Part shown: positions 1 to 8,329 of the stretch, piece by piece
How the letters are laid out: each line of letters starts with the position of its first letter
How positions within the stretch are numbered: the first letter of the stretch is position 1
Assembly: GCA_036013505.1 (NCBI GenBank)
Contig: CP107851.1
Coordinates: forward strand, 1,984,001-2,048,000
Source: Streptomyces sp. NBC_00510
Lineage (GTDB): Bacteria > Actinomycetota > Actinomycetes > Streptomycetales > Streptomycetaceae
Reading direction: 5' to 3'
Length of the DNA: 64,000 nucleotides
Notes under the pieces: model-generated
What the model saw: only the letters and a program-made list of their open reading frames with translations
Databases searched by the model: none
What the model was told of the DNA's origin: nothing
Translations under genes and position numbers: made by a program

Positions 1-628
1 CGGCGACGCGCTCCGTGTCCGGGTACTCGATCCAGTGGTAGAGGCAGCGCCGCTTCAGCGCGTCGTGCAGGTCACGGGTGCGGTTGGAGGTCAGGACGGC
101 GACGGGCGGCACCGTGGCGGTGCGCGTGCCGAGTTCGGGGACGGTGACGGCGGCGTCGGCCAGCAGCTCCAGCAGGAAGGCCTCGAACTCGTCGTCGGCG
201 CGGTCCACCTCGTCGATGAGCAGGACCGCCGGCCGGGGCCCCGGATGGGTGATGGCGGCGAGCAGGGGTCGCGGCATCAGGAAGTCCTCGGTGAACAGGT
301 CGGCGTCGCGCAGGGGTTCGCCGCGGGACTCGGCTAGCCGGATCGCGAGCAGCTGGCGCGGGTAGTTCCACTCGTACAGCGCCTCCGCGGCGGAGAGCCC
401 CTCGTAGCACTGGAGGCGGATCAGCGGGGTGTCGAGGACGGTGGCGAGGGCGCGGGCCGCCTCGGTCTTGCCGACGCCCGGTTCGCCCTCGAGCAGGATC
501 GGCTGGCGCATGCGGACGGCGAGCAGCAGGGCCGTGGCGAGCGCGTCGTCGGCGAGGTAGTCGGCGGCGTCGAGCCGGGCGCGCAGGGCGGGGACGTCGG
601 GGACGAGGGCGTCGGGGTCAGGAGGCAT
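1..628 (-). CDS. MoxR-family AAA+ ATPase, CoxD-like (3' end outside window)
   Basis: About 209 residues are visible and the C-terminus lies beyond the left edge. Walker A (GEPGVGKT, residues 48-55), a Walker B segment (LLIDEVDR, about residue 134) and a sensor/arginine-finger stretch (SNRTRDLHDALKRRC) identify a MoxR-type AAA+ ATPase. The ATG at 626-628 overlaps the stop of the upstream XdhC-like gene by 11 nt, so it belongs to the cox operon. In Oligotropha, CoxD is a membrane-associated AAA+ chaperone needed to mature the Mo/Cu/S centre of CO dehydrogenase; the same job is inferred here from position. A VWA partner (CoxE) would be expected further left. Other MoxR proteins assist different metalloenzymes, so the CoxD assignment rests on context. 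Confidence 0.88.
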   Translation of the reverse strand, partial: MPPDPDALVPDVPALRARLDAADYLADDALATALLLAVRMRQPILLEGEPGVGKTEAARALATVLDTPLIRLQCYEGLSAAEALYEWNYPRQLLAIRLAESRGEPLRDADLFTEDFLMPRPLLAAITHPGPRPAVLLIDEVDRADDEFEAFLLELLADAAVTVPELGTRTATVPPVAVLTSNRTRDLHDALKRRCLYHWIEYPDTERVA

Positions 629-1577
629 GCGCGTAACGGGTGGGGTCGTCGGTGTAGGCGTGCCGGCAGCCGGGGCCGCAGAAGTAGACGGCGCCGCCGC
701 CCTGCCCCGTCAGCGCGACGGTGCCGGGGGTGACGGCGACGCTCATGCCGCACACCGGGTCCACGGCCTGCGCGACGGGCCGCTGGGACGCCGCGGGCTG
801 GCCCGTGCCGGGGCGGCCGCCAGGGCGGGCGGCGGGGCGCGGCCGCACCGCGATGACCTCGGCGTACACCGACACGGCGATCTCCGCCGGGGTCCGGGCC
901 CCGATGTCCAGCCCCGCCGGGGTGTGGACGCGGGCCCGCTCCTGCGGTGTCAGCCCGAGCCCGGCGAGGACGGCGGTACCGCGCCGGGGGCTGGCGACGA
1001 GCCCGACGTACGGGACCCCCGCGCGCACCGCCGCGGCCAGCGAGGCCTCCTCGTCACGGCCGTGCGAGGCGATCACGACGGCGTCCAGGTCGTCGGGCAG
1101 CGGGGTCCCGGGTTCCGCGGGCCTGGCGTCATAGCCGAGGGCCCGGCCGACGTCGAGCAGGGCGCGGGCGATCGGCGCGTGGCCGAGCACGTGCACCAGC
1201 AGGGGCGGCAGATGGGCCTCCAGGAAGATGTCCAGGGTCCCCCCGGACTGGCACGGGTTGGCGACGGTGACCAGGCCCTCGCCTTCCGCCCCGCCCCCGT
1301 CCGCCCCGCGCCCGGCCGCGCCCTCCGCGCCGCCGGGGGTGATCCGCAGCAGCACCGACTCCCCGGTCTCCAGCAGGCGCAGCCCCTGCAGTTGCACGGT
1401 CGACTCGGCGCAGACGCCGCCGACGAAGCCCTCCACGGTGCCGTCGGGCAGCACCAGCGCGCTGTCGCCGGGCTTGGCGCTGGTGGGGCGCTGCGCACGG
1501 ACGACCGTGGCGAGGACGAACGGGGTGCGGCCCTGCCGCAGTTGGTCCGCGCGGTCCAGCAGTTCCGTGCTCTTCAT
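618..1577 (-). CDS. XdhC/CoxI-family molybdoenzyme maturation protein with C-terminal YHS domain
   Basis: A 319-residue protein. The N-terminal XdhC/CoxI domain (about residues 5-85, starting MKSTELLDRADQLRQGRTPF) is followed by a Rossmann-like XdhC_C domain (about 140-260, with VHVLGHAPIARALLDVGRALGY and VIASHGRDEEASLAAA). After a Pro/Ala-rich linker comes a short YHS-type domain (about 285-315) with PVCGM and YFCGPGC. XdhC proteins bind sulfurated Mo cofactor and deliver it to xanthine-dehydrogenase-family enzymes; here the client is presumably CoxL, 8 nt upstream. YHS domains are small metal-binding modules, and one on this protein could serve the copper part of the Mo-S-Cu centre (inference). 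The ATG at 1577 was chosen because the reading frame upstream lies inside coxL. Confidence 0.88.
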   Translation of the reverse strand: MKSTELLDRADQLRQGRTPFVLATVVRAQRPTSAKPGDSALVLPDGTVEGFVGGVCAESTVQLQGLRLLETGESVLLRITPGGAEGAAGRGADGGGAEGEGLVTVANPCQSGGTLDIFLEAHLPPLLVHVLGHAPIARALLDVGRALGYDARPAEPGTPLPDDLDAVVIASHGRDEEASLAAAVRAGVPYVGLVASPRRGTAVLAGLGLTPQERARVHTPAGLDIGARTPAEIAVSVYAEVIAVRPRPAARPGGRPGTGQPAASQRPVAQAVDPVCGMSVAVTPGTVALTGQGGGAVYFCGPGCRHAYTDDPTRYAHAS

Positions 1578-1585
1578 CGGGGGCC

Positions 1586-3958
1586 TCAGGTGATCGCCAG
1601 GTCGCTGCGGAACGGCCGTCCCCGTGCGGCCCGCCAGACCGCCGCCGGGGTCAGGGGCATGTCGATGTGACGTACCCCCAGCGGTCGCAGGGCGTCGACG
1701 ACGGCGTTGACGACGGCGGCGGGCGAGCCCACGGTGGCGGACTCGCCGACGCCCTTGGCGCCGATCGGGTGGTGCGGCGACGGGGTGACGGTCTCGCCGA
1801 GCTCCCAGGAGGGGCATTCGACGGAGGTGGGCAGCAGGTAGTCCATGAAGGACCCGCCGAGGCAGTTGCCGTCCTCGTCGAAGGCGATCACCTGCATGAG
1901 CGCCATGCCGAGCCCGTCGGCGAGCCCGCCGTGCACCTGCCCCTCGACGATCATGGGGTTGATGCGCGTCCCGCAGTCGTCCACCGCGATGAAGCGCCGC
2001 ACCTTGACCTGCCCGGTGCCGGCGTCGACGTCCGCGACGCAGATGTAGGCGCCGAAGGGGAAGGTGAGGTTGGGCGGGTTGTAGACGCAGGTCGCGTCGA
2101 GGTGTCCCTCCACGCCCTCGGGCAGTTCGAGGGTGGAGTGCGCGGCGAGCGCGATCTCGGCCATCGTGCGGCCCTGGTCGGGGTCGCCCCTGACCGACCA
2201 GCGGCCCTTGGTCCACTCCAGGTCGTCCGGGCTCACCTCGAGCATCGCCGAGGCGACCAGCCGGGCCCGTTCGCGGACCTTGCGGGCCACCAGTGCGGCG
2301 GCGGCGCCGGACACGGGGGTGGAGCGGGAGCCGTAGGTGCCGAGCCCGAAGGGCGTCTGGTCGGTGTCGCCGTGCACCACGTCGACGTCCTCGGGCGGGA
2401 TGCCCAGTTCCTCGGCGACGATCTGCGCGAACGTCGTCTCGTGGCCCTGCCCCTGGGTCTGCACGGAGATCCGCAGCACGGCCTTGCCGGTGGGGTGGAC
2501 GCGCAGCTCGCAGCCGTCGGCCATGCCCAGGCCCATGATGTCCATGTGCCTGCGCGGGCCCGCGCCGACGGCTTCGGTGAAGAAGCTGACGCCGATGCCC
2601 ATGAGTTCGCCGCGCCCGCGCTTGTCCGCCTGCTCGCGGCGCAGCTCGTCGTAGTGCGCGAGGTCCATCGCGAGCCGCAAGGCCCGCGGGTAGTCACCGG
2701 AGTCGTACTCCCAGCCGGTCTTGTTCCGGTACGGGAACTGCTCGGGCCGCAGCAGGTTGCGCATCCGCAGTTCGGCGGGGTCGGTGCCGAGTTCGGCGGC
2801 GAGCACGTCGACCATGCGCTCCACGAGGTAGACGGCCTCGGTGACGCGGAAGGAGCAGGCGTAGGCGACGCCGCCCGGCGCCTTGTTGGTGTAGACGCCG
2901 GTGACCTCGCAGTGCGCCGCCTCGATGTCGTACGAGCCGGTGAAGACGCCGAAGAAGCCGGCGGGGAAGTGGGTGGGCTGGGCGGTGGCGTTGAAGGCGC
3001 CGTGGTCGGCGACGACCTTCACGCGCAGGCCCAGGATCCGCCCGTCCGCGGTCGCCGCCATCTCCCCGTGCATGTGGTAGTCGCGGGCGAAGGAGGTGCT
3101 CATCAGGTTCTCCGAGCGGTCCTCCACCCACTTGACCGGCTTGCCCGTGACGATCGAGCCGACGACCGCGCACACGTACCCGGGGTAGATGCCGACCTTG
3201 TTGCCGAAGCCGCCGCCGATGTCCGGGGAGATGATGCGGATCTTGTGCTCGGGAATGCCGGACACCATGGCGTAGAGGGTGCGGTGCGCGTGCGGGGCCT
3301 GGGTGGTGGACCACACGGTGAGCTTGCCGGTGACGGCGTCCATGTCGGCGACGGTGCCGCAGGTCTCCAGCGGGGCGGGATGCACCCGCGGGTAGAGCAT
3401 GTCCTGCGTGACGACGAGGTCGGCGCGGGCGAACACCTCGTCGGTGCGCTCCTTGTCCCCCGCGGACCAGTCGAAGACGTGGTTGCCGGTCTGGCCCTCC
3501 TTGTCGTCGCGGATCAACGGCGCGTTGGCGTCGAGCGCCCTGCGGGCGTCGACGACGGGCGGCAGCGGGTCGTACTCCACGTCGATCAGTTCGAGGGCGT
3601 CGCGGGCCGCGTAGCGGTCCTCGGCGACGACGAAGGCGACCTCCTGCCCCTGGAAGCGCACCTTGTCGGTGGCGAGCACCGCCTGGGTGTCGTACGAAAG
3701 GGTCGGCATCCAGGCGAGTCCCAGCCCGGCCAGGGTCTGTCCGGTGATCACGGCCTTGACCTTCGGGTGCGCCTCGGCGGCGGAGGTGTCGACGGACACG
3801 ATCCGCGCGTGCGCCAGCGGGCTGCGCAGGACGGCGCCGTAGAGCATCCCGGGCAGCCGCACGTCGTCGACGTAGGTGCCGTGGCCGCGCACGAAACGGG
3901 CGTCCTCCTTGCGGGTCATCCGCCCGAAGCCGACCGGCCGTTCCCCGGTGGTGGTCAT
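1586..3958 (-). CDS. coxL: Form I aerobic carbon monoxide dehydrogenase, large (Mo-Cu) subunit
   Basis: A 790-residue molybdopterin hydroxylase that oxidises CO to CO2 as the catalytic subunit of a (CoxL-CoxM-CoxS)2 complex. The loop AYACSFR around Cys368 matches the form I CoxL signature AYxCSFR; form II or putative enzymes have AYRGAGR. The cysteine carries the copper of the Mo-S-Cu site. Other family marks are SPDIGGGFGNKVGIYPGYV (Mo-cofactor loop) and GVGESATVGSP near the C-terminus with the catalytic glutamate (Glu739). Length is normal for CoxL (about 800). Its ATG overlaps the coxS stop (ATGA). I call it CO dehydrogenase rather than a generic aldehyde oxidase because of this loop and the M-S-L gene order. 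Confidence 0.96.
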   Translation of the reverse strand: MTTTGERPVGFGRMTRKEDARFVRGHGTYVDDVRLPGMLYGAVLRSPLAHARIVSVDTSAAEAHPKVKAVITGQTLAGLGLAWMPTLSYDTQAVLATDKVRFQGQEVAFVVAEDRYAARDALELIDVEYDPLPPVVDARRALDANAPLIRDDKEGQTGNHVFDWSAGDKERTDEVFARADLVVTQDMLYPRVHPAPLETCGTVADMDAVTGKLTVWSTTQAPHAHRTLYAMVSGIPEHKIRIISPDIGGGFGNKVGIYPGYVCAVVGSIVTGKPVKWVEDRSENLMSTSFARDYHMHGEMAATADGRILGLRVKVVADHGAFNATAQPTHFPAGFFGVFTGSYDIEAAHCEVTGVYTNKAPGGVAYACSFRVTEAVYLVERMVDVLAAELGTDPAELRMRNLLRPEQFPYRNKTGWEYDSGDYPRALRLAMDLAHYDELRREQADKRGRGELMGIGVSFFTEAVGAGPRRHMDIMGLGMADGCELRVHPTGKAVLRISVQTQGQGHETTFAQIVAEELGIPPEDVDVVHGDTDQTPFGLGTYGSRSTPVSGAAAALVARKVRERARLVASAMLEVSPDDLEWTKGRWSVRGDPDQGRTMAEIALAAHSTLELPEGVEGHLDATCVYNPPNLTFPFGAYICVADVDAGTGQVKVRRFIAVDDCGTRINPMIVEGQVHGGLADGLGMALMQVIAFDEDGNCLGGSFMDYLLPTSVECPSWELGETVTPSPHHPIGAKGVGESATVGSPAAVVNAVVDALRPLGVRHIDMPLTPAAVWRAARGRPFRSDLAIT

Positions 3959-4476
3959 GTCCGCACCTCCTCACGGCCGGAGGCCTCCTGCGCCGTCTCT
4001 CCGGCGGGTCGCGCGGTGCGCCCCTGCTCGGCGGCCCAGCGGATGGAGCGCACGATGTTCTCGTAGCCGGTGCAGCGGCACACCTGGCCGGAGATGGCCT
4101 CCCGGATGTCCTCCTCGGAGGGGTCGGGGTCGTGGTCGAGCAGCCAGCGGGCGGTCATCATCATGCCGGGGGTGCAGAAGCCGCACTGCAGTCCGTGGCA
4201 GGCGACGAACCCCTGCTGGACGGGGTCGAGTTCCGCCCCGTCGGCCAGGCCCTCGACGGTGCGGACCTCGTGGCCGTCGGCCATCACCGCCAGCACCGTG
4301 CAGGACTTGACGGGCGCGCCGTCCAGCCAGACGGCGCAGACCCCGCAGTTGGAGGTGTCGCAGCCCCAGTGGGTGCCGGTGAGGCCCAGCTCGTCGCGGA
4401 GGAAGTGCACGAGCAGCAGCCGGGGTTCGACGTCCCGGGTGTACCGCTCGCCGTTCACGGTGACCGTGATCTGCAT
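3955..4476 (-). CDS. coxS: CO dehydrogenase small (2x[2Fe-2S]) subunit
   Basis: A 173-residue iron-sulfur subunit passing electrons from the Mo site to the FAD subunit. The N-terminal plant-ferredoxin-type cluster ligands are Cys39, Cys44, Cys47 and Cys59 (GCDTSNCGVC...SC). The C-terminal cluster ligands are Cys98, Cys101, Cys133 and Cys135 (CGFCTPGMMM and CRCTGYENIV). The start MQITVTVNGE at 4476 was preferred over an upstream in-frame extension because it follows the coxM stop by one base and fits the family N-terminus. The C-terminal tail after about residue 150 is a variable polar stretch. Confidence 0.95.
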   Translation of the reverse strand: MQITVTVNGERYTRDVEPRLLLVHFLRDELGLTGTHWGCDTSNCGVCAVWLDGAPVKSCTVLAVMADGHEVRTVEGLADGAELDPVQQGFVACHGLQCGFCTPGMMMTARWLLDHDPDPSEEDIREAISGQVCRCTGYENIVRSIRWAAEQGRTARPAGETAQEASGREEVRT

Positions 4477-4477
4477 G

Positions 4478-5350
4478 TCAGGCCTCCTGGCCGTGGGCAC
4501 GGGCGGCCGCGGCGCGCAACGCCCGCACGGTGAGCTCGGCGGCGAGGTGGCGCTTGTAGTCGACGGGGCCACGCTGGTCGGCGGAGGGCCGGCACTCCTC
4601 CCCCGCTATCCGGCCCGCCTCGGCGAACCGCTCCTCGCCCGGCGGTCCCCCGCGCAGGTACCGCTCGGCCTCCTCGGCGACGAACCGGGGCGCGCCGACG
4701 GCGGTCAGCCCGATGCCCGCCTCGGTGACCACGCCCGCCGACAGTTCCAGGACCGCGGCCGCGGCGGCGACCGCCCAGTCACCGGCACGGCGCTCCACCT
4801 TGCGGTAGGCGCTGGCGTGCGAGCGGATCGGCACCCTGATCTCCAGCAGCAGCTCCGCCTCGCCGAGGACGGTCTCGTACGGGCCGAGGAAGAACTCCCG
4901 CACCGGCACGGCCCGCCGGCCGTCCGGACCCTGGGCGACGAGGGTCGCGCGCAGCGCGCAGAACGCGGCGGACAGGTCCTCGGACGGATCGGCCTGGCAC
5001 AGCGATCCGCCGACCGTGCCGCGGTTGCGCACGAGCGGGTCGGCGATCATCCGCTCCGCGTCGCGGAGGACGGGAAAGTGCTCGCCGACCACGGCCGAGG
5101 CCAGCAGGTCGGCGTGGCGGACCATGGCGCCGACGGCCAGTTCACCGCCGTCCACCCGGATGCGGGTCAGCTCGTCGAGGCCGTTGATGTCGATCAGCGC
5201 CTCCGGTTGGGCGAGCCGCAGCTTCATCATCGGCAGCAGGCTGTGCCCGCCCGCCACGACGCGGGCCTCGGGCCCGTACCGGGTGAGCAGCTCGATGGCG
5301 TGGTCGACGCCGGTCGCCCGCGCGTACTGGAATGTGGCCGGAACCTGCAT
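4478..5350 (-). CDS. coxM: CO dehydrogenase medium (FAD) subunit
   Basis: A 290-residue flavoprotein subunit that takes electrons from the Fe-S clusters and hands them to the respiratory chain. The two FAD pyrophosphate motifs are visible: AGGHS at residues 33-37 and TVGG at 112-115 (GTVGGSLCQADPSEDL). The ATG at 5350 follows an AGGAGG Shine-Dalgarno sequence with 5-nt spacing; a longer upstream frame starting MKPYRP lacks this. It is the first gene of the cox operon (order M-S-L, the usual order for form I), and its promoter must lie in the 117-bp gap to the divergent LysR gene. Confidence 0.95.
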   Translation of the reverse strand: MQVPATFQYARATGVDHAIELLTRYGPEARVVAGGHSLLPMMKLRLAQPEALIDINGLDELTRIRVDGGELAVGAMVRHADLLASAVVGEHFPVLRDAERMIADPLVRNRGTVGGSLCQADPSEDLSAAFCALRATLVAQGPDGRRAVPVREFFLGPYETVLGEAELLLEIRVPIRSHASAYRKVERRAGDWAVAAAAAVLELSAGVVTEAGIGLTAVGAPRFVAEEAERYLRGGPPGEERFAEAGRIAGEECRPSADQRGPVDYKRHLAAELTVRALRAAAARAHGQEA

Positions 5351-5422
5351 GGCGCCCTCCTGGATCCGGGCCTTCCCCCTGTGCGGTGATGCTGCGCCTC
5401 GCCAAGGCGCCGGTGCAATGGG

Positions 5423-5444
5423 CCGATAAGGCTTCACTTATCGG
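5423..5444. promoter_or_regulatory. Palindromic LysR-type operator in the coxM/lysR divergent gap
   Basis: Perfect 8-bp inverted repeat CCGATAAG / CTTATCGG separated by 6 bp (GCTTCA). It contains the ATAAG...CTTAT pattern usual for LysR-type recognition boxes. It lies 24 bp before the lysR start and 73 bp before coxM, where a divergently transcribed LysR regulator would bind its own and the target promoter. Regulator identity and CO dependence are inferred. Confidence 0.6.
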
Positions 5445-5467
5445 GGTGAAAGGGGGAAAATCGAAGG

Positions 5468-6427
5468 GTGACCGTGACGCAGCTCAGCACCTTCGTGCTG
5501 GTGGCCCGGCTCGGTTCCGTCACCGCCGCGGCGCGGACGCTGAACGTGAGCGAGTCCGCCGTGTCGCAGTCGCTCAGCGCGCTGCGCGCGCACTTCGGCG
5601 ACCCCTTGATCCGGCGCGCGCCGGGCGGCGGGATGCGGCTCACCCCGGCGGGCGCGCGGCTGCTCCCGGTCGCCTCGCGCATGGTCGCGCTGAGCGCGGA
5701 CGCGGAGGCCGCGGTGCGGGCGGCGCAGGGCGGGCCCGACGAGCTGCGCGTGGTGGCCGCGGGCACGCTCGCGGAATTCGTGCTGCCCTCACTGACGGAG
5801 GCCTTCGCCGAACGGACGGGCCGCCGCATCGACACGTCCTTCGGCGTCGCCACGACGAGTGAGATGCGGGCGCTGGTGGAGCACCGCCTGGCCGACGTGG
5901 CGCTCGGCCCGGACCTGGGTGCGGTGCGCGGCGGGGGGCTGATCGGCGAGCCCGTCTTCCGCGCCCTGCTGGTCGCGGTGACCGGACCCCGGGCACCCCG
6001 GCCTGCGGGACCGCCGTCCCGCTGGACGTGGCTGGTCGACGCCTCCGGCACCGACCCCGGCGCCGACACGGGACGCCTGCTGCGCAGGCTGCGGGTGCCG
6101 GAACCCCGCGTCCGGGTCTTCCCGCACCAGACCGCGGCCTGGGACGCCGCCGCGGAGGGCGCGGGCGTGGCGCCCGCGGTGGCGCACCTGGTCACCCCCC
6201 GTCTGCGGCGCGACGAGCTGCGCCTCCTCGACACCCCGGCCACCCCGGCGGACGCCACCTGGTACGCCACCGTCCTGCCCCCCGGCCTCCGCTCCCCCGC
6301 GACCGACGTCTTCCTCCACTTCCTCCACACCGCCGCCGCCACCCGCGTCATGGGCGCCCCCGGCACCGGCATCACCCCCTCCCGCTTCCGCCCCGCCATC
6401 CACGTCACGCTCTGGCCGACCGCCTGA
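5468..6427 (+). CDS. LysR-family transcriptional regulator, probable cox operon regulator
   Basis: A 319-residue protein. The N-terminal winged helix-turn-helix (residues 3-62: LSTFVLVARLGSVTAAARTLNVSESAVSQSLSALR) is typical of LysR proteins. An effector-binding domain follows from about residue 90 to 290 (VVAAGTLAEFVLPSLTEAF, STSF-type strand patterns). The GTG start gives a normal LysR N-terminus. It is divergent from coxMSL, and the gap carries the 22-bp palindrome at 5423-5444, so control of CO dehydrogenase expression is the simplest role. The effector is unknown. A strong hairpin lies 39 bp after the stop. Confidence 0.9.
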   Translation: MTVTQLSTFVLVARLGSVTAAARTLNVSESAVSQSLSALRAHFGDPLIRRAPGGGMRLTPAGARLLPVASRMVALSADAEAAVRAAQGGPDELRVVAAGTLAEFVLPSLTEAFAERTGRRIDTSFGVATTSEMRALVEHRLADVALGPDLGAVRGGGLIGEPVFRALLVAVTGPRAPRPAGPPSRWTWLVDASGTDPGADTGRLLRRLRVPEPRVRVFPHQTAAWDAAAEGAGVAPAVAHLVTPRLRRDELRLLDTPATPADATWYATVLPPGLRSPATDVFLHFLHTAAATRVMGAPGTGITPSRFRPAIHVTLWPTA

Positions 6428-6465
6428 CCCCGCCCCGGCATGCGGCGCGGACTCCCCGGCCCGGC

Positions 6466-6494
6466 CCTCCAGGGCGTCAAGGACGCCCTGGAGG
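6466..6494. terminator. Hairpin terminator after the LysR gene
   Basis: Perfect 13-bp inverted repeat (CCTCCAGGGCGTC / GACGCCCTGGAGG) with a 3-nt loop, 39 bp downstream of the lysR stop. No T-run follows, as is usual in high-GC actinomycetes. Confidence 0.65.
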
Positions 6495-6662
6495 AGCACC
6501 TCACGGGCGACACCCGCTTCACCTTCCTCGGCAAGGAGGCGCACCCGGCCTTCCCGCGGGCCTCCTGACAGCGCGCACACCGACGAGAGCGCCGGAAGGC
6601 CGCCCAGGTCGCGGGGCCGGTGACCCATGGGAGGGGCCTTTCGGTCGCGGTACGCTCCTGCC

Positions 6663-7319
6663 ATGTCCCGATCAGCCGATGCCGGCCTCTCACGGTCACC
6701 CGTCACCGCGGATGACCTCGACCTCGCCGTGCAGCTCGCGGTGGCAGTCCTCCGAGAGGCGCCCCCGGCTGCTTGGGAGGGCAAGGCCGGTTCGCTGGAA
6801 TGGGACTGCTGGGAAACCGTCGAGCACCTCAGCGACGACCTCTTCGCCTACGCGGCACAACTGGGCCCCAAGACACCGCCCTTGGACGGCGAGGTGCCCT
6901 TCGTATGGGAGAGTCGGCGGCCCGGCGGCCCGGCGAACGCCATTCACGCGAACCGCGCGGCGGGGCCCGCCGGTCTGCTGCAGGTCCTGGAAGCGAGCGG
7001 GGCGCTGCTGGTCGCCATGGTGCGCACGACGCCACCGCAGACCCGCGCTCACCACGCCTTCGGCGTCTCGGACCCCGAGGGATTCGCCGCGATGGGGATC
7101 GTGGAGACGCTTGTGCACACCCACGACCTGGCACAAGGGCTCGATCTCGTATGGAGCCCGCCTGCCGATCTGTGCTCCCGGGTGCTCGCCCGGCTGTTTC
7201 CGCACGCGCCGTCGTCCACGGATTCCTGGTCCACCCTTTTGTGGGCCACCGGACGCGCCGACCTGCCCGGGCACCCTCGTCCCACGTCGTGGCGCTGGGA
7301 CGGCACGCCCCGGGCATAG
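6663..7319 (+). CDS. DinB-like mycothiol-dependent enzyme (maleylpyruvate isomerase family)
   Basis: A 218-residue protein. The N-terminal part (WDCWETVEHLSDDLFAYAAQL, about residues 46-66) matches the DinB/MDMPI helical bundle that binds a metal and mycothiol. A second motif, VETLVHTHDLAQGL (about 143-156), supplies the expected histidine/aspartate ligands. Family members are metal-dependent thiol transferases or isomerases; the substrate cannot be read from sequence. The ATG at 6663 is preferred to an upstream ATG (6627) because TACGCT lies 6 nt before it, as in leaderless actinomycete promoters. It stands alone. Confidence 0.78.
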   Translation: MSRSADAGLSRSPVTADDLDLAVQLAVAVLREAPPAAWEGKAGSLEWDCWETVEHLSDDLFAYAAQLGPKTPPLDGEVPFVWESRRPGGPANAIHANRAAGPAGLLQVLEASGALLVAMVRTTPPQTRAHHAFGVSDPEGFAAMGIVETLVHTHDLAQGLDLVWSPPADLCSRVLARLFPHAPSSTDSWSTLLWATGRADLPGHPRPTSWRWDGTPRA

Positions 7320-7410
7320 GCCGTGCCCGAGGGCACGACCGCGCTCGGCCCCTACCGGACGCACACCGCGGCACCGCGGAACCGGGGCGCGCCCGCACGA
7401 ACGGCAGCGG

Positions 7411-8196
7411 TCAGTGCGGGGCCGGGGTGACCAGGACTTCCTTCAGACGGGTGAGTTCCGCCGCCGTCAGGCCGCGGTCGCGCAGCCAGGAGCCCGCACC
7501 GCCGTGGCCGGTGTGGAGGACGTCCAGGAAGCGGTGCATGACGCGCGGTTCCGAGGCCATGAAGGCGTGCTCCACGGCGGGCAGGTCGCGGTAGGACGGG
7601 AAGCGGGCCAGGCGGGCGCGGATGCGGACGACGCGCTGTGCGGTGAGCGCGTAGTCGGCGGCGATGGCGGGGGCGGGCACGCCCACCGCGTCGAGCAGGA
7701 GGGCCGCGAGGACACCGGTGCGGTCCTTGCCGACGGCGCAGTGGAAGACGACGGCGTGCTGGTCGGTGTCGGCGACGACGCGCGCCGCGGCGACCAGCGA
7801 CTCGCCGCTGCCGTCGAGCAGTCCGAGGTAGAAGCCGGTCGCGTCGCCGTCGTCCGCGGTCGTCGCCGGGACGGTGTCGGTGACCAGCGCCCGTACCCGG
7901 CTGACCGGCAGGTTCATCCGGCGCACCGCGGCGTCCGCCAGCAGGCCGTGCCCCTCGCGGGCCGCCTCGTCCGGGCCGCGCAGGTCGAGGACGGTACGCA
8001 GCCCGTACCGGCCGAGCAGCAGTTCGACGTCGTCCGCCGTGGCCTCCTGGAGGGTGCTGGCCCGGAACACCACACCGCGCCGGGTCGTGCCCCCGTCCCG
8101 CACCGGCAGACCGCCGAGGTCGCGGATGTTGTCCACCTCCGCCAGCTCGAGCCAGCGCGGCGTCTCACCGGTCGATCCGTCCCGCGTCGTCTCCAA
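7411..8196 (-). CDS. Tyrosine/serine protein phosphatase (DSP/PTPB-like)
   Basis: A 261-residue protein with the phosphatase P-loop HCAVGKDRTG: His152, Cys153 (nucleophile), Lys157, Asp158 and Arg159. The C-x4-K-D-R form is that of MptpB/LipA-like triple-specificity phosphatases, which can act on phosphotyrosine and phosphoinositides. The N-terminal NIRDLGGLPV and DLRGPDEA segments are also typical. The reading frame is open far upstream, but a TTG at 8196 is preceded by GAGGAGG with good spacing and begins a normal N-terminus, so I start there. There is no signal peptide. It is a single gene convergent with its left neighbour. Confidence 0.88.
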   Translation of the reverse strand: METTRDGSTGETPRWLELAEVDNIRDLGGLPVRDGGTTRRGVVFRASTLQEATADDVELLLGRYGLRTVLDLRGPDEAAREGHGLLADAAVRRMNLPVSRVRALVTDTVPATTADDGDATGFYLGLLDGSGESLVAAARVVADTDQHAVVFHCAVGKDRTGVLAALLLDAVGVPAPAIAADYALTAQRVVRIRARLARFPSYRDLPAVEHAFMASEPRVMHRFLDVLHTGHGGAGSWLRDRGLTAAELTRLKEVLVTPAPH

Positions 8197-8329
8197 GGCA
8201 CCCTCCTCGTAAAGCCCCTGGCCATCGTGCCGTGCGCGGCCGCCCCGGTCCACCGGCGACCGCCGCCACGGGGATATCGTCGGCTGATCCCGGGGACCCC
8301 CCGCCGACCACCGACCGGAGGTGCCCGCC

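Noticed and set aside
1667-4066. 799-codon frame antisense to coxL and coxS
   Set aside because: Complement of strongly GC3-biased genes; composition is low complexity (Val/Asp/Gly/Ala/Arg).
6440-6568. 42-codon ORF with protein-like C-terminus (FTFLGKEAHPAFPRAS) after lysR
   Set aside because: No ribosome-binding site, and its first half is the lysR terminator hairpin. It could be a gene remnant but cannot be supported as a gene.
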